Numbered from the stretch's first letter, positions 45,469-57,360 are shown. The stretch is 64,000 nucleotides of DNA from Lamellibrachia satsuma (GCA_033239005.1 BSQZ01000070.1:265617-329616), one strand, 5' to 3'. The notes: generated by a model not told the origin, from the letters alone. Numbers and translations are program-made.

Positions 45469-45564
45469 AACAGTCGAGTTCATCAGAGAAGTCTCTGCAA
45501 TCGTTCTTTCCATCACAGACTGTGTTCTTGGTGACAAACTTTCCATTGGTGCAGCGGAAGAACA
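45469..45564 (-). CDS. LDL-receptor class A exon
   Basis: 96-bp phase-1 exon: [20 protein letters not shown], then [12 protein letters not shown]. FxCxNGxxVxxxxxCDGxxDCxDxSDE is the LDLa consensus with its acidic calcium site. In phase with the CTLD and CUB exons. Confidence 0.88.
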
Positions 45565-45569
45565 CTTAA

Positions 45570-46250
45570 CATACTTCTCTTTCCAACTTCATACACAATT
45601 TACTAACAAAAACTTCCGCATAATAATTATAAGTAATATATTGTTATGGTAAATATACCAAGATACCAGACTTTGGGCCTTTAACATAGCTAAATTATTA
45701 ATTTGCAAAAGATAAATTACGTTAACATTAACTTACTTTAACTGGTTAACTCTTGAAGGTTAATTAATTTAACTTAACTTGTTGTGACATTAACTGATAC
45801 ATTTCAATTCATTTTCAGTTAACTTATTTTTTACAAAGTAATTAGATTAATGACATCCACATGTATAGACACAGGTAAAAGGACATTGGTTCAGTGGGTA
45901 ACACTTTGTTTGAGTTTGTAGGACGTGTAGCCGGTTAAATATTGTATAGGTGACAAGAGGATAAAATAGTTGACCAGCTGCACATCCTATACACTTACAT
46001 GTAGTATAAGTCAACTTAATCATTAACTTAACTAGCTAACTGAACTAATCGACACTAATGCACGTTTAATTTAACTTAACTAGATAACATAGTAGACTAA
46101 TTGCCCCATGCAAGATACAAATGCATAATGCTGAATACAACATGGCATTTGTTAAGTTAAGATACGCAATATACACACTTCGCATGCTATGTGTAACACA
46201 ATAAACATAGCCAGATGATGTGAATTTTCATAAACGTGCAGACAAACTGG
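45570..46250. other. Intron, TTAACTTAA-rich
   Basis: No exon seen. TTAAC and TTAAT words cluster at 45,720-45,860 and 46,015-46,090. Confidence 0.4.
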
Positions 46251-46256
46251 ACTCAC

Positions 46257-46449
46257 AAAGTAGACAGGCTGGGGCACGGCAGACGTAGGGCAACGCTTTC
46301 TTGCAGGAATCGAGCGACCACGCATATTTATAATATTGTTTCGTATCGATGTCGACATATGTGCAGCTAGTGTCGCTCCCTTTTGGCTGGCCAGCGGCCC
46401 AGTAGCCATAAGAGTGGTCCTGTTTGCCAGCAACGTATCAACCACATAT
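46257..46449 (-). pseudogene. C-type lectin domain, C-terminal exon
   Basis: Reads VAGKQDHSYGYWAAGQPKGS, SCTYVDIDTKQYYKYAWSL, DSCKKALPYVCRAPAC. The WxxGQPxG...C...W...CxxxLPYVC pattern is the CTLD long-loop and C-terminal half. Donor GTGAGT joins in phase to the LDLa exon. Near the exon start (about 46,430) the expected entry phase gives DMWLIR and the domain then continues one frame away, or alternatively meets TGA, so a small lesion is likely. Confidence 0.7.
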
Positions 46450-46454
46450 CTAAG

Positions 46455-47020
46455 TAGTGTTAATAATGTAAAGAAATGCATGTTGATTTACAGCATCTGC
46501 TACGATATATACAAGGTTAGTTGATGCATGTAAATATATTGATTTACTCATCATGAGTAATGTATAAAATTAGATAATAAAAACCACCTGTGCAAAATGA
46601 TGCATGTTTTTTGTTTTGAATATAAGGGTAAGGATAGATATGTGTTTTATGGCGGAGCCATCAATATATGTGTGTGCGTGCGTGAGTGCGTCTAGACGGA
46701 GTATGGAATACAGTCAAGTCCAGCTAGAACTGATCTTTGTGGCTATGCCCTACCAAATAGGCTAATATGCTGACGTATTTGCACTTGCATGCTTTAAACC
46801 AAACTGTTGGTTCAGGTTTGTAACACCAGTGACTGTGTAAAATAAGAAATAAAATACACAAAACCACAATCAAGGTACTTGATGATGACGTTCTTGAGAC
46901 ATAATGTATTTCTTTCATTTCTGATGTTCTTGAAACATGATGTAATTCACCCTCAACAAGAATATTTAGAAAAGTTGGATAGCATCATACGTCATCATAT
47001 CCTTTTTCAGAGGTTGTTTA
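46455..47020. other. No gene seen
   Basis: The interval lies between two oppositely oriented CTLD half-exons and holds no recognisable exon. Confidence 0.4.
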
Positions 47021-47022
47021 CT

Positions 47023-47101
<79 letters not shown>
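47023..47101. repeat. (TA)n flanked by direct GTTTACTTGATAT repeats
   Basis: GTTTACTTGATAT occurs at about 47,016 and again at 47,103 either side of a pure (TA)n tract. GTTTACTTGAT is also the arm end of the 16.1-kb foldback. Confidence 0.8.
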
Positions 47102-47105
<4 letters not shown>

Positions 47106-47132
47106 TACTTGATATTTATATTTCTGCAACAG

Positions 47133-47227
47133 GATTGGGGCAGAGTTGGTGACACCTGTTGGGTTTGAAGAGAACCAGATCGTAGGTGAACGTGTGACCA
47201 GCACAAGTATCAATAAGTACTGGATTG
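47133..47227 (+). CDS. C-type lectin domain, N-terminal-half exon on the opposite strand
   Basis: TTTCTGCAACAG/acceptor and /GTAAGTAT donor bracket 95 nt encoding [20 protein letters not shown], then [12 protein letters not shown]. GAxLxxPxxxxENxxVxx...YWIG is the CTLD first half. It ends in phase 1, the phase needed to enter the minus-strand CTLD exon at 46,449, yet lies on the plus strand. Confidence 0.65.
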
Positions 47228-47229
47228 GT

Positions 47230-47632
<403 letters not shown>

Positions 47633-48940
47633 CTTTATATGCGTTCAAGCGTATCTATATCCTTCTTACGATATGGTCTCCATGCTTGTATACAGTATTC
47701 TAAATGAGGTCTTACTATTGCTTTATAAAGAGGTATAATTAACGTTTTCCCCTTGTATGTTATGTTTCTTCTAATCAATCCAAGAATTTGATTACCCTTT
47801 GAAGCTGCAATACCACACTGCTCTGAAACTTTCATATCAGCGCTTATTTTAACTCCTAAGTCGTTTTCTTTTACCGTACTACCCAGAACAGTATCTCCCA
47901 TTTTATAGTTTACATTCAAGTTCCCATGTCCTGTATGTAGACATTTACATTTCCCAAAATTGAACAGCATCTGCCATTTCTCAGACCATTTGACTAATCT
48001 GTCTAGATCGTTTTGTAAATGTTGTTTATCACCATCAGTATTAACGTTTCTAAACAGTTTTGTGTCATTCGCAAATTTCAGTATGTTACTTGTTATACTG
48101 TCGTCCAAGTCATTGATATATATATTAAGTATAATATAGGTCCTAATACTGATCCTTGAGGTTCCCCACTCAAAACCGATTTCCAATTTGAAACTTCTCC
48201 ATCTGCTACAACTCGTTGTCTTCTGTCAGTCAGCCATTGTTCTATCCAGTCAGTTATGCTATCCCCGATACCATGGGATTTTAATTTAAGTAGTAATCTT
48301 TGATGTGGCACTTTGTCAAACCCGTTCGGAAAATCTAAGTAGATAATATCTACTGGCGATCCCACGTCTATCCACTTAGTGATTTCTTCCAAAAAACATA
48401 ACATATTTGTTAAGCATTATCTCGCTTTAAGGAATCCATGTTGAGATGAATTTAATAATTTATGCTTAACGAGGAAGTCCACCATATGGTCTTTAATTAA
48501 CCTTTCTAATAATTTACAAATCACTGACGTTAAACTCACTGGTCTGTAATTTTCTTACTTATTTCTCGAACCCTTTTTAAATAATGGTATGATGCTTGCT
48601 TCTTTCCATTCAAACGGAACAACTCCCTCTTTTAATGAAAAGTTGAATACTCTTGCAAGTGGTATACTGATTTGTTCTACTGTTTCCATTAGTAATTTTG
48701 GAGGAATCCCATCCACTCCCGGTGTTATCCTTCATTGCCTTTATTTTCTTAGCTACCAATTCTGGAGTTACACTAACGGACCTAAATAGTCAGATTTAGC
48801 CTCCTGAAATTTAGCATCAGCAACTGGTAATGAACTAACATCTTCTTTGGTAAACACTGAACTGAAGTAACCATTTAGATCTTCCGCCATTAAAAACCCC
48901 TGTGATACTATATTTCCAGCACTGTCTTCTAGAGGTCCAA
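47633..48940 (-). pseudogene. Second CR1 copy, truncated at both ends
   Basis: RT of the same subfamily as 7.2-8.4 kb: EEITKWIDVGSPVDIIYLDF, SGEPQGSVLGPILYLIYI and LKFANDTKLF. Catalytic FADD is FAND and the GVPQ glycine-valine is GEPQ. The 5' limit is at about 48,940 (TCTTCTAGAGGTCC). The 3' end stops abruptly inside the coding sequence at the (TA)n tract (47,633), so the CR1 tail is missing, unusual for target-primed insertion. Confidence 0.85.
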
Positions 48941-49310
48941 ACAGTTAATGCACACCTTACCCACAACAAACATCGTGGTGACATAAAGGTGGGGGAGGTA
49001 CCCTCCATCAGTGTACACGTCAGTGGCACAAAATTGCCAATTAAACCGAAGGAAAATGCCTCTTCGGTGGACAGAGCCACGACTTTGCCGAGACAAGTCG
49101 ACACGCTAAGGCAATCTAATCGGCGTAAGACCAAAGACCTAAGCCGAAGGACAACATATCATTTGGCAGACCCACTTCCTTGCCGAGACAGGCCGACACA
49201 CCTGGCGATCAAATCGGCATAAGACCAATCGACCTAGGCTGAAGGACAACATATCCTCAGTTAGCAAAACGAATGCTTGCCGACATAGGCCGACGTATTC
49301 ACACAGCGCC
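48941..49310 (+). repeat. Retroelement-like tail with two 95-bp direct repeats
   Basis: Units at 49,088-49,161 and 49,183-49,256 share GCCGAGACA, GTAAGACCAA (or CATAAGACCAA) and GAAGGACAACATATC. A third partial GCCGACATAGGCCGACG follows at about 49,278. A plus frame (DTLRQSNRRKTKDLSR) could be a decayed polyprotein tail, but I cannot assign it. Confidence 0.55.
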
Positions 49311-49349
49311 ATGTTTTTAAAGGAATTTATCACTGTTTTACTGTTAGCT

Positions 49350-49740
49350 TTATTTTATGAAACAATTGAATATGTACATTTGTGAAAGACTGTAGTTCAT
49401 TACAAAAATATTTAGGATACTGTGTGTTGATGCCAATTTTCTGAAGCATGACAACCTGTGATACTACAAACATCAATTAAAGATCATATACAAATATTCA
49501 AGAAATCGTAATAATTATATGATAACAAACAGTTGTTTTAGTAGATTGGAATGCATTAACAAATCATATTATTGGCTACTCTTCAATAAAACCTAATTAT
49601 ATCAGACTCGACGAGTTTGCTACTAGCTGGCACAAACTAAACATGGAATTTAAAAACAGTTTGATAAATAAATACGCATGGTAGTACCAAAACAACACTA
49701 TCGTAAATACATTTACATTTAGGCCCTTGTGTTATTTTTT
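49350..49740. other. No gene seen
   Basis: AT-rich; no upstream LTR matching 51,839-51,990 recognised. Confidence 0.4.
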
Positions 49741-49892
49741 AGGTTTTTGATCCCGAGCATTTGTTTACTGCGGCGTGAGTCCGAAGGCCAATAAATCAGA
49801 CGTCAGAACGGCAAGCGGCGCAGATGACCCAGGATGCCGAGCGAGTGAATATGGTGAGCGGGGCAGGTCGGCGAGAAAGGCAGAAACAACCC

Positions 49893-50040
49893 AAGGTGAA
49901 CGACAGACGTGCCAGTCACGACTCAAACTGGTGTACCAAATGTGGTCGACGGGGCCATACAGGTGATGCACGCAAAATGCCAAGTGTTACACGTGTGGCC
50001 TAAGACGGGACACTTCAGCAAGATGTGCGGCCGTCACAAG
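49893..50040 (+). pseudogene. Gag CCHC zinc knuckles
   Basis: CTKCGRRGHTGDARK is the first knuckle, with its final Cys lost or shifted. A second follows in shifted frames as CYTCGLR and GHFSKMC. Nucleocapsid-type RNA binding in the gag of a Ty3/gypsy element. Confidence 0.6.
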
Positions 50041-50139
50041 AAACAGTCACAGTCGAGACACTGCCCGAGACACACCGTGACATATGTTACGGATGAATTC
50101 AGTGACAGTGGCTCTGACAATGACTGTCAGAATTAATAC

Positions 50140-50900
50140 ACATTCTCAACATCTCACGGTGAAACAGTGACTGTATCAACTGGTAACGTCCCGGTAACCA
50201 TGCTGATAGACTCGGGGTCAACGTGCAGCATTATTAACACTGAATTGAAACTGCTTCCATGCAAACGCAAGATCCATCCGTACAGTTCACCACCAATTCG
50301 TGTACATCACCTGATCCGGTCCAACATCACTCTGGAAGATGGCAACGAGATCGAGGCTGATTTCCTGGCTGTCGAGGGAACAGCCACTCCATTGTTGGGA
50401 AAGGCGACTGCGGAGTCGCTAGGCGTCCTGAAAGTAGGAGAGTGCCACGTGACCGGATCCGACGCATACGGCGACGAAGTGGTCAGGCGGTTTCCTAAAC
50501 TGTGGAAAGGAATTGATTGTCTGAAGGGCGTGCAAGTGAAGTTGCACATCGATAACTCCGTCCCTCCAGTAGCTCAGAAGCACAGTCGAGTGCCATTTCA
50601 TCGGTGGGAGAAGGTCGCGAAGGAGATCTCGAAACTGGAAATAATCGAGAAAGTGTCCGGCCCGACGGAATGGGTATTGAGAATTGTGACGCCACAAAAA
50701 CTGGACGATATCAGGCTCTGCGTGGACATTAGGGAAGCGAACGAGGCATGTGACACCCACCCTGGATGAGCTCATCACAGCGTTTAATGGCGCGACCGTG
50801 TTCAACAAAATCGACTTTCGGTCAGGGTATCATCAGCTGATACTTCACCCGTCGAGTCGTCATATAACTACGTTCTCAACACACGTAGGCTTGTACAGAT
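50140..50900 (+). pseudogene. Ty3/gypsy aspartic protease and N-terminal RT
   Basis: The protease active site MLIDSGSTCSII is near residue 13; the flap-side LLG comes at TPLLGKATAESLGV. The RT begins at QKHSRVPFHRWEKVAKEISK and includes LCVDIREANEA. After a shift near 50,748 it continues LDELITAFNGATVFNKIDFR, then SGYHQLILHPSSRHITTFST, and stops at GLYRSRRL. The YxDD palm motif is absent because of a deletion. Confidence 0.85.
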
Positions 50901-50904
50901 CCAG

Positions 50905-51270
50905 ACGACTCACGAAGCAGGCGATGGGGGAAAAAGGAAGTCAAGGCATTCAATGCAGTGAAAGCAGGACTTGCAGAGTCAGCGACAAACGCTTACTTCG
51001 ATGTGAAGAAGGCGATTGGAATTGTGGTTGATGCCAGTCCAGTCAGGGTAACAGCACTCCTTGTCCAGCAGCCGCGGGTCTGACGTGGAGACACGCTACA
51101 GTCAGACGGAGCGTGAAGCTCTGGCTGTTGTTTGGGCCTGTGAACACTTCGACAAGTTTATGAACGGAGCGCCTCAGTTCACAGTCGTCAGCTACCACAA
51201 GCCATTGGAGGCAATTTGGAAGAAGCCGAGACCACCACTTCGGTCCGAGCGTTGTAGACATCGTCTCTGC
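50905..51270 (+). pseudogene. Ty3/gypsy RNase H fragment
   Basis: VVDASPVRVTALL, then RYSQTEREALAVVWACEHFD, then FTVVSYHKPLEAIWKKP. TxRExLAVVWAxEHF...F.v.tDHKPL is the Ty3 RNase H signature (D changed to Y in the last motif). A deletion joins it directly to the integrase, removing the integrase zinc finger. Confidence 0.8.
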
Positions 51271-51755
51271 AAGAAATCAGCATCGATTTCTGTAGGCCGC
51301 TACCCACAGGAGAGTATCTGCTCGTCATAGTTGACGAATTCTCACGGTACCCAATCGTAGAGGTCGTGAGGAGTACTTCCGCGGAGACAGTGATCCCTGT
51401 AGTGAACAAGGTGTTTAGACTGTTTAGTTTCCCGGAAGTGGTGAAGACAGACAACGGACCTCCGTTCAATGGAAACATCTGGAAATCCTTTCTGAAGGAG
51501 TGTGGAGTCCACCATCGCAGGTTAACACATATGTGGCCACAGGGCAAAGCGCAGACAGAGTGTTTCAACAAACCACTAATGACAGCCCTGATGGCCGCAA
51601 GCATCAACGGGCTAGCATGGCGCACTGATATGCAACGGATGCTGCGAGCCTTTCGCAGTACGCCATACGTGACGACAGTCTTCACACCGCACAGGCTAAT
51701 GTTTACTTACACAGCGTCTGCTGGAACAAGTGTGAGGCGACACATGTTACTTTGA
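51271..51755 (+). pseudogene. Ty3/gypsy integrase core
   Basis: LLVIVDEFSRYP (first Asp) in one frame, then VVKTDNGPPFNGNIWKSFLK (second Asp) and GKAQTECFNKPLMTAL (Glu). LRAFRSTPYVTTVFTPHRLM is the usual integrase tail. The DDE residues are present but the frames are broken. Confidence 0.85.
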
Positions 51756-51838
51756 GACTATTTTGTGTTTAAAATTTGAACAGTCTAGAGGACTCATAAC
51801 TTCCTACTTCAAAAACACTTCTTGTTTTGGGGGAGGGA

Positions 51839-51990
51839 TGCAATATAGTGACCTACTGTAATATGCATTGTGCATTCTGGTGGGCAACTATTTCCCGGTG
51901 ACACTAACGGAAATAAAGCAGAGTGATTTACCGGCTGTTCAACGACTCATGTGTCTGGCTCTTTCTTCGTATCAATAAACCCTTAAAACA
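51839..51990 (+). repeat. Candidate 3' LTR with polypurine tract
   Basis: GGGGGAGGGA (51,829-51,838) is a polypurine tract followed by TG at 51,839. The segment contains AATAAAGCAG and CAATAAACCC poly(A)-type signals and ends near AAAACA. The 5' LTR was not found, so the limits are inferred. Confidence 0.55.
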
Positions 51991-52478
51991 CCACATCAGT
52001 CAAAGACTGAGAGGTAGCTGCCTTAAATACGTGGCTGTCCCATTGGCGGGAGGGAATGTACACACGTGATCAAAATAGAAATATTGCACTTTATGAGAAG
52101 CAATGACGTCGCCATGAGGCTAAGTAGCTCTCTGTTATTACAATAACGAAAAATAAAATCAAAGATTTTAGAAAAGGATCAACTGCAGTACTTAATTTCT
52201 TAAGCAAATACCTTTTATACACGTAGTAGGAGGGAAAGGATAAATCGACACCAACTTACCTGAAGAGCATTCAAATTTAATATTCGTCTGGAAAAGGAAA
52301 TAGACAAAGCAGCATGAAATACTGCTCATAAATGGTGTCATTCAATGTATTTCTAAAAAAGAGGCAAAACAAATTCCTTTTTATTTTGTGAGTAATAGTC
52401 TTCATTGTAAGTTCACCTATCAAACGTGTTAACAATATTTGTGTGGCATATATTCACATCACAACTACAACTCATTAA

Positions 52479-52873
52479 TTAAGTGTATTTGCAATCTACG
52501 AATGGCAAGTTTCCGAAAATAACTGGTTGAGACGAATTGTGGGAGTATGAAGAGTAGACCAGCGAAGAATGGTGGGGTTGAATGAGGAATTTGGCGTGAA
52601 AGAGTGAGGAATCGGTTAACGTGTATGGTGCATGTGGACAGAATGGAAGGGGAACGGTTGACGAAGACAGCCGGTGTGGGAGGGAGTGGAGAACGACAGC
52701 GAATGATAGGGGGAGTAGAGACGGGTGTTGGAGATTGCAGTGAAACAGGATCTGTGACGAAGAAGAAAGAAAAGAAAAAAAATCGACGACCAGTATCGGT
52801 GCCAGCCTCACCCCGGACTCCAGGGATAAAGAGGAGAGCTACAACAATTAATCGGTCAACATGTTATTTTTAA
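52479..52873 (+). pseudogene. LINE post-RT tail fragment
   Basis: NRLTCMVHVDRMEGERLTKT resembles the (R)xxGHVxRMxxxRLxK motif near the C terminus of RTE- and R1-like LINE proteins. A shifted frame upstream would hold the preceding part. Short, decayed. Confidence 0.4.
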
Positions 52874-53029
52874 TCTGACCGTCAACCTTTTCCCCAGATA
52901 TCACTTAACCTTTTATAAAAGCACAACACTAAGTTTTCCGACTAGTCGGCGCCATGTGTTCACCAATTCACTGTGTAAGCAATATGTAGCAGGCTCTCAG
53001 TACTGCTGTTATTTAACTAGCTTTGGCAA

Positions 53030-53200
53030 GATTGCCAACCAGAGATAGATACAAGCGCCAATGGATAGTTGACAAGGAAACATTGGGTTTATCATGAGTC
53101 CGACAATATTTAGTCAAATTGTGGCCCGCCCTGTCTTTCTGTTATAAACAATCATATTGACACTGCTGATATATATGCAATCAGAAGATTACGTTCACAT
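53030..53200 (-). mobile_element. CR1 LINE 3'-end fragment, diverged
   Basis: GGCAAGATTGCCAACC, TTGACAAGGAAACATTGGG and GGCCCGCCCTGT follow the order of the CR1 3' end on the minus strand, with more differences than the other copies. Confidence 0.6.
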
Positions 53201-53492
53201 ACTGTCCACGGTGAGAATAGGTACATCCACATACACACTCTTCACTGATCTTTTACTAATGCTACGTATTGCCTAGCATTAAACTCCTGGTGTCTACTCA
53301 ATTAGTTGTGCACGCACTGGTCAAATTACTACGTGAGCTGAAATACATGTGTAGTTGAATAGTATGTATTCGACATGTAGCCTCTTATTAATATATATTT
53401 TACGGCGGTTACAGTATGCTGCGGACTTGTCACTAAGTTGGCCCAACTAATAATAACCTAAAGAGGAGGTTGATGTCCATTTGAATATGGCA

Positions 53493-54135
53493 TTATGAAC
53501 ACTCTTGCAAGTGGTATACTGACACTGTTTCCATTCGTAGTTTTGGAGGAATTCCATCCATTCCCGATGATTTATTATCCTTCGTTGCCTTTATTTTCTT
53601 AGCTATCATTTCTTGAGTTACAATTAAATGCCCTAAATAGTCAGATTTAGCCTCCTGAAATTTTGCATCTGGAATTGGTAATGAACTAGTATCCTCTCTG
53701 GTAAACACTGAACTGAAGTAACCATTTAGGTCTTCCGCCATTAAAAACCCTCATGATATTATATTTCCAGCACTCCCTTCTATAGGTCCGACCTTGTCTC
53801 CTACGTTACATGCTAGTTTTTGCTCACAACGTCTTTTAGATTGTCTAATTTCAGTTGTATCTGCATTAAGTGCATCTTTGTAATTTGCATAGTCTTCATC
53901 CTTTCTGGTACGCCTATAAACCCTCCAAATAGTTTGATTGAACACTATTTTTCTAATAGCTTCTATTGTCAAGTGTTTCTTTCTAGACCCTTTTCCTTGT
54001 TTTTTTCAAGGGAACAAATTTATAGACGATACTTTCAATTTCATAAATGCGGTCTTTTTCCTCAGCATGTTATTCCAATCTAGCTTTGCTAAGTAAATTC
54101 TCGTATATTTATAATCACCTTTGTGGAAGTTTCGC
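53493..54135 (-). pseudogene. CR1 fragment (RT N-terminus and endonuclease C-terminus)
   Basis: MAEDLNGYFSSVFTREDTSS and KQTIWRVYRRTRKDEDY-type text match residues flanking the EN/RT junction of the 6.6-9.8-kb CR1. A deletion (around 53,805) removes part of the junction. Probably one insertion. Confidence 0.8.
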
Positions 54136-54345
54136 ATGTTGCCAGAGAGGATATTAGTTCATTATCAGTTCCAAATGCTAAATGTGAGTTTGCTAAATCG
54201 GACTATTTCGGGCAGTTATTTCTAACCCCAGAAATGGAAGGTAAGAAAATAAAGGCAATGAAGGATAATAAGTGGAGTGGATGGAATTCTTCCAAAACTA
54301 CTAATGGAAACAGTAGAACAAATTAATATGCCAATTGCAAGACTG
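54136..54345 (+). pseudogene. Inverted CR1 fragment
   Basis: EDISSLSVPNAKCEFAKSDY, then LTPEMEGKKIKAMKDNKWSG repeats the same ORF2 region on the opposite strand, head to head with the copy ending at 54,135, giving a twin-priming-like or inverted arrangement. Confidence 0.75.
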
Positions 54346-54732
54346 TTCACTTGTTTTGTTACATCTACTTCTTGGTTGCAGCCAGCCATGTTTACACACA
54401 AGACCATCTTGCTTAGCCATGCGTGACGACGTTAAAAAGTGTTACTGGCAGACAGTCACGTAAACTGAACCTACCGTTGACTGCGACCTGTCGACAAGTA
54501 AAGCAACAGTCAGGACGAAGACACACTTTCCGACGCCTCCCTGCATCTTCCTCAAACATTAGCCACCAGGTATCACAACCACGTGTGTAGAAGTTTTCAC
54601 TACCAGCCGGCCTGCACATCACCTTCGAAAGCCGCTCCAGACATGAAACGACAGACGGGGAAGTGAGAGTTCGACGTGAACGCTGTGCACGATGACCTAG
54701 ATGGCATGCAGTTAAACAGCAGCATTCCACTG

Positions 54733-55003
54733 GGCCCGTATTCTCGAAAAGATTGATGAAATCGTAACTCAGTTTACCGTAATTATGGCGAGCAAAGCTA
54801 CCCGTGGGCTGCGAGGGGGTCACTCACGAAATATTTAATACCAATTTTAAGATCAAAATCCAAGCCTGCCGGTTGGCATTTTCAGTGGTTAACACGTCGG
54901 ATACTTACCCAGATATTCTATGAGTAAACCCCTGGGAAAATGTTCCGTCATATTTACGGAAACCTAGAGTTACGAATTCGCAAGTCTTTCGAGAATACGG
55001 GCC
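54733..55003. mobile_element. 271-bp MITE with 17-bp terminal inverted repeats
   Basis: GGCCCGTATTCTCGAAA (54,733-54,749) and its exact reverse complement (54,987-55,003) bound a 237-bp centre. A weaker inner match (CGTAACTC and GAGTTACG) extends the arms. No ORF. No target duplication is obvious. Confidence 0.8.
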
Positions 55004-55009
55004 TTTATG

Positions 55010-57360
55010 ATCAGGAGGGTTTTGAACAACATAAAGGCATGAGACGAAAATCCTGCTCAATTGACTAGAAGAGAGTCGTGTATTTTGTTTTATAAATGAT
55101 TGTTCATTTATTTTGTTATGACTGCCAACCTTGCCTGTATGAGTTAATAATAGTTGGAACTGTTTAACTTATGATGTGGTACTTCAGATATATGTTCCAC
55201 CGAGTTAGCTTACATGTATAAATTATAATTCATGTAATCATCAATGTCAGCTGAAGTATAAACACAGCTCCTTGTGATATGCTTGATGTGCTCACTCGTC
55301 AACACACATTAGACGGATACGAATGAAGAATGCGTTTCGGCTCGCTTGGCCAGGATTCAAACTACATAAATGCGGCATAATATACACGAGACTCTGCTAA
55401 ACCTATGCACGAGAAAAAACTGTAACTCACAACCGTGGACTACAGTGGAACTAGCCTACCTTTAGGTGTTTAGCTGAACGGGAATGGAATCAGTCACGCG
55501 TGACGGCCGTTTCCGACAACGTGGGTACCTTAAATATGACTGTAAGTGTCCATCGTAAATAAGATTAACGAACGATCAAAATGATTACACGAAAAGTGTG
55601 TATGCATGTATTTATTTAATGCTTCGAAATCACATTCTACGTATGTTGTGATGCTATGTGTGATAGGTATTGAATGCATTGAGTAGTATGTTGGTAAACA
55701 CCAAAGTAATGATGTTAATGAGTTTCTCTGCGGTAACACTGACAACAGGTGTAATATTGATATAAATTGGTGTGACTGTTTTTGTTCGGAATGACTGAAA
55801 ATACAAGGTAAATGAGAAAGAGACGATATCGTTTGGAAGGACTACGTACGTCGCATCATCCACCGTAGAAAATGTACATTTAGTGGACGTGAACAGGTAG
55901 GCAACACCAGTGTTATAGCGAAACTTAGTATATTTAATATTGATTGATAGTGGAAGTGAATGAATAATTGGTTTAGTTAGCGCATTCGTTCACTTTACTG
56001 CACATTTGTTATAAATGCGTTTCTTGAAATAGCAGTAAATAACAAACAGTTCTTTTAGTGATTCTTGTAAGCGGTACACGGTAAATCATATGTAAACGTT
56101 GGGAACTTTAGCAATATGATCTACATAACATTCACTAGAAAGGTCATTTTTCATATGTGTGTTTGCTAAATCCATCGCAGTCTGATAGTGTATCTGCTCG
56201 ATGCTGCATAAACAACTGCAGCAGAATCGACCATGTTTGAGGTTAAAGCTGTGGTGTCATGCGACGACCTAACCCTACCTCAGAGTCAACTCATAGTAGT
56301 GAATGCACTGATTCCTATGGCTACGTACTTATGCAAAGCATTCGACGCAGATGCGTTGCCTGTATCACAGCCAACGGTGGCCACAAACGTACGTTATTGA
56401 AGTGTGAATTTACAAAATCGCCTTGCGATAGTTATGGCTGTCATATGCAGTAATCGCTGCTCTGACAACAGATCTAATGTCAGATTTATGGAAACAAAAT
56501 GTCAATCTTTCTATATCAACACAATTGTTTTTTTTATATTATTTTTGTGACACAACACTGTTTTCCAACGATATAGTAGTGGTATGTTTCTTTTGACGCT
56601 GAGTATATAATGTGAATGTTTGGGCTTACGCGTGGGTAAATTAGTTACACGTTTCCCACAATACTAATCGATATTGCTTCACAACTTGATCATCGCATGG
56701 ACCCCCAAGGCCACGCGTCATTTTTGTGCTAGGTGTCAATAATAAATACCGTATTCGTCATAGTAAGGTGGCATGCCCTATAAGCGTACACCCCCGTTTT
56801 TTCTAGATTAAGTGACGACAAAAGTCTGAGAAAATCGATAGTTTCACGTATATCAGCTCTGGTATATGTTGACCACATGTGAATGCATAAAATACTGGTA
56901 ACACAAACTCAGTCACTTCATTGAATAACTTGACAGTCACTTCCGTTGAGTCTTGATGTGTCCAGCCCGAATTTTCGCTGTCCCACACCAAGACTTTTAC
57001 AAAGTTTTATTATAGATACTGCACATCTGTCTTGCTCAACGTTTGCCACTGCTGACTGTTCTCCAATGTTTCACTCATACTTAGTTTTAAATACATGGTC
57101 AACACAAATGGTTGTCCAAAAGTGTCAGTTTCCAACTCAAAGCAACACGCAGGTCTCAACGGACACCATTTCCAAACTTAATAAAAAAAAACAGTGGTGC
57201 CTCCTGGCGGAACACTTTTCTTCAATTGTTTTTACATAGATTTTGGTCAAAATACAATGTGATTTTTTCTGCACCTCAGGAATGTGTCAAGCGCACTGTA
57301 CGCTTGATAGGACGAATACGGTCAGTAGCATACTGTCCAATAACTGACCAGTCCGAAGTT
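55010..57360. other. No gene recognised
   Basis: Short frames on both strands lack any domain I know. Confidence 0.4.

Larger units (their letters stand above)
17117..46449 (-). pseudogene. Modular CTLD/CUB/CCP/EGF/LamG/HYR/GCC receptor pseudogene
   Basis: About twenty minus-strand exons with GT-AG junctions encode one type I transmembrane protein. Order: CTLD half, LDLa, CUB, CUB, CCP x3, cbEGF, LamG/pentraxin, HYR, two unassigned modules, GCC2_GCC3 x4, TM helix, then probably the tyrosine tail. Nearly all junctions are phase 1 and agree from exon to exon, including across the Polinton (EGF exon ends G/, LamG exon begins AT). Lesions: TGA at 43,368; frameshift and TAA at 28,172; TAG at 27,153; 1-nt loss near 21,778; TGA at 20,629; TAG at 20,140; frameshift near 19,645; TAA at 17,117. 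The architecture resembles SVEP1-like and sponge or placozoan surface proteins. Function is unknown, perhaps recognition or adhesion. Confidence 0.75.
49790..51990 (+). mobile_element. Ty3/gypsy retrotransposon, internally deleted
   Basis: In order: gag zinc knuckles, aspartic protease, N-terminal RT, RNase H, integrase core, polypurine tract and one LTR. The RT palm with YxDD is deleted and several frames are shifted, so the copy is dead. GC content is visibly higher than in the flanks, fitting an insertion not yet drifted to local composition. Confidence 0.85.

Noticed and set aside
48902..49222. Plus-strand 106-residue frame as a real gene
   Set aside because: It starts inside the antisense strand of the CR1 copy and runs into direct repeats; only its tail vaguely resembles a retroelement polyprotein.
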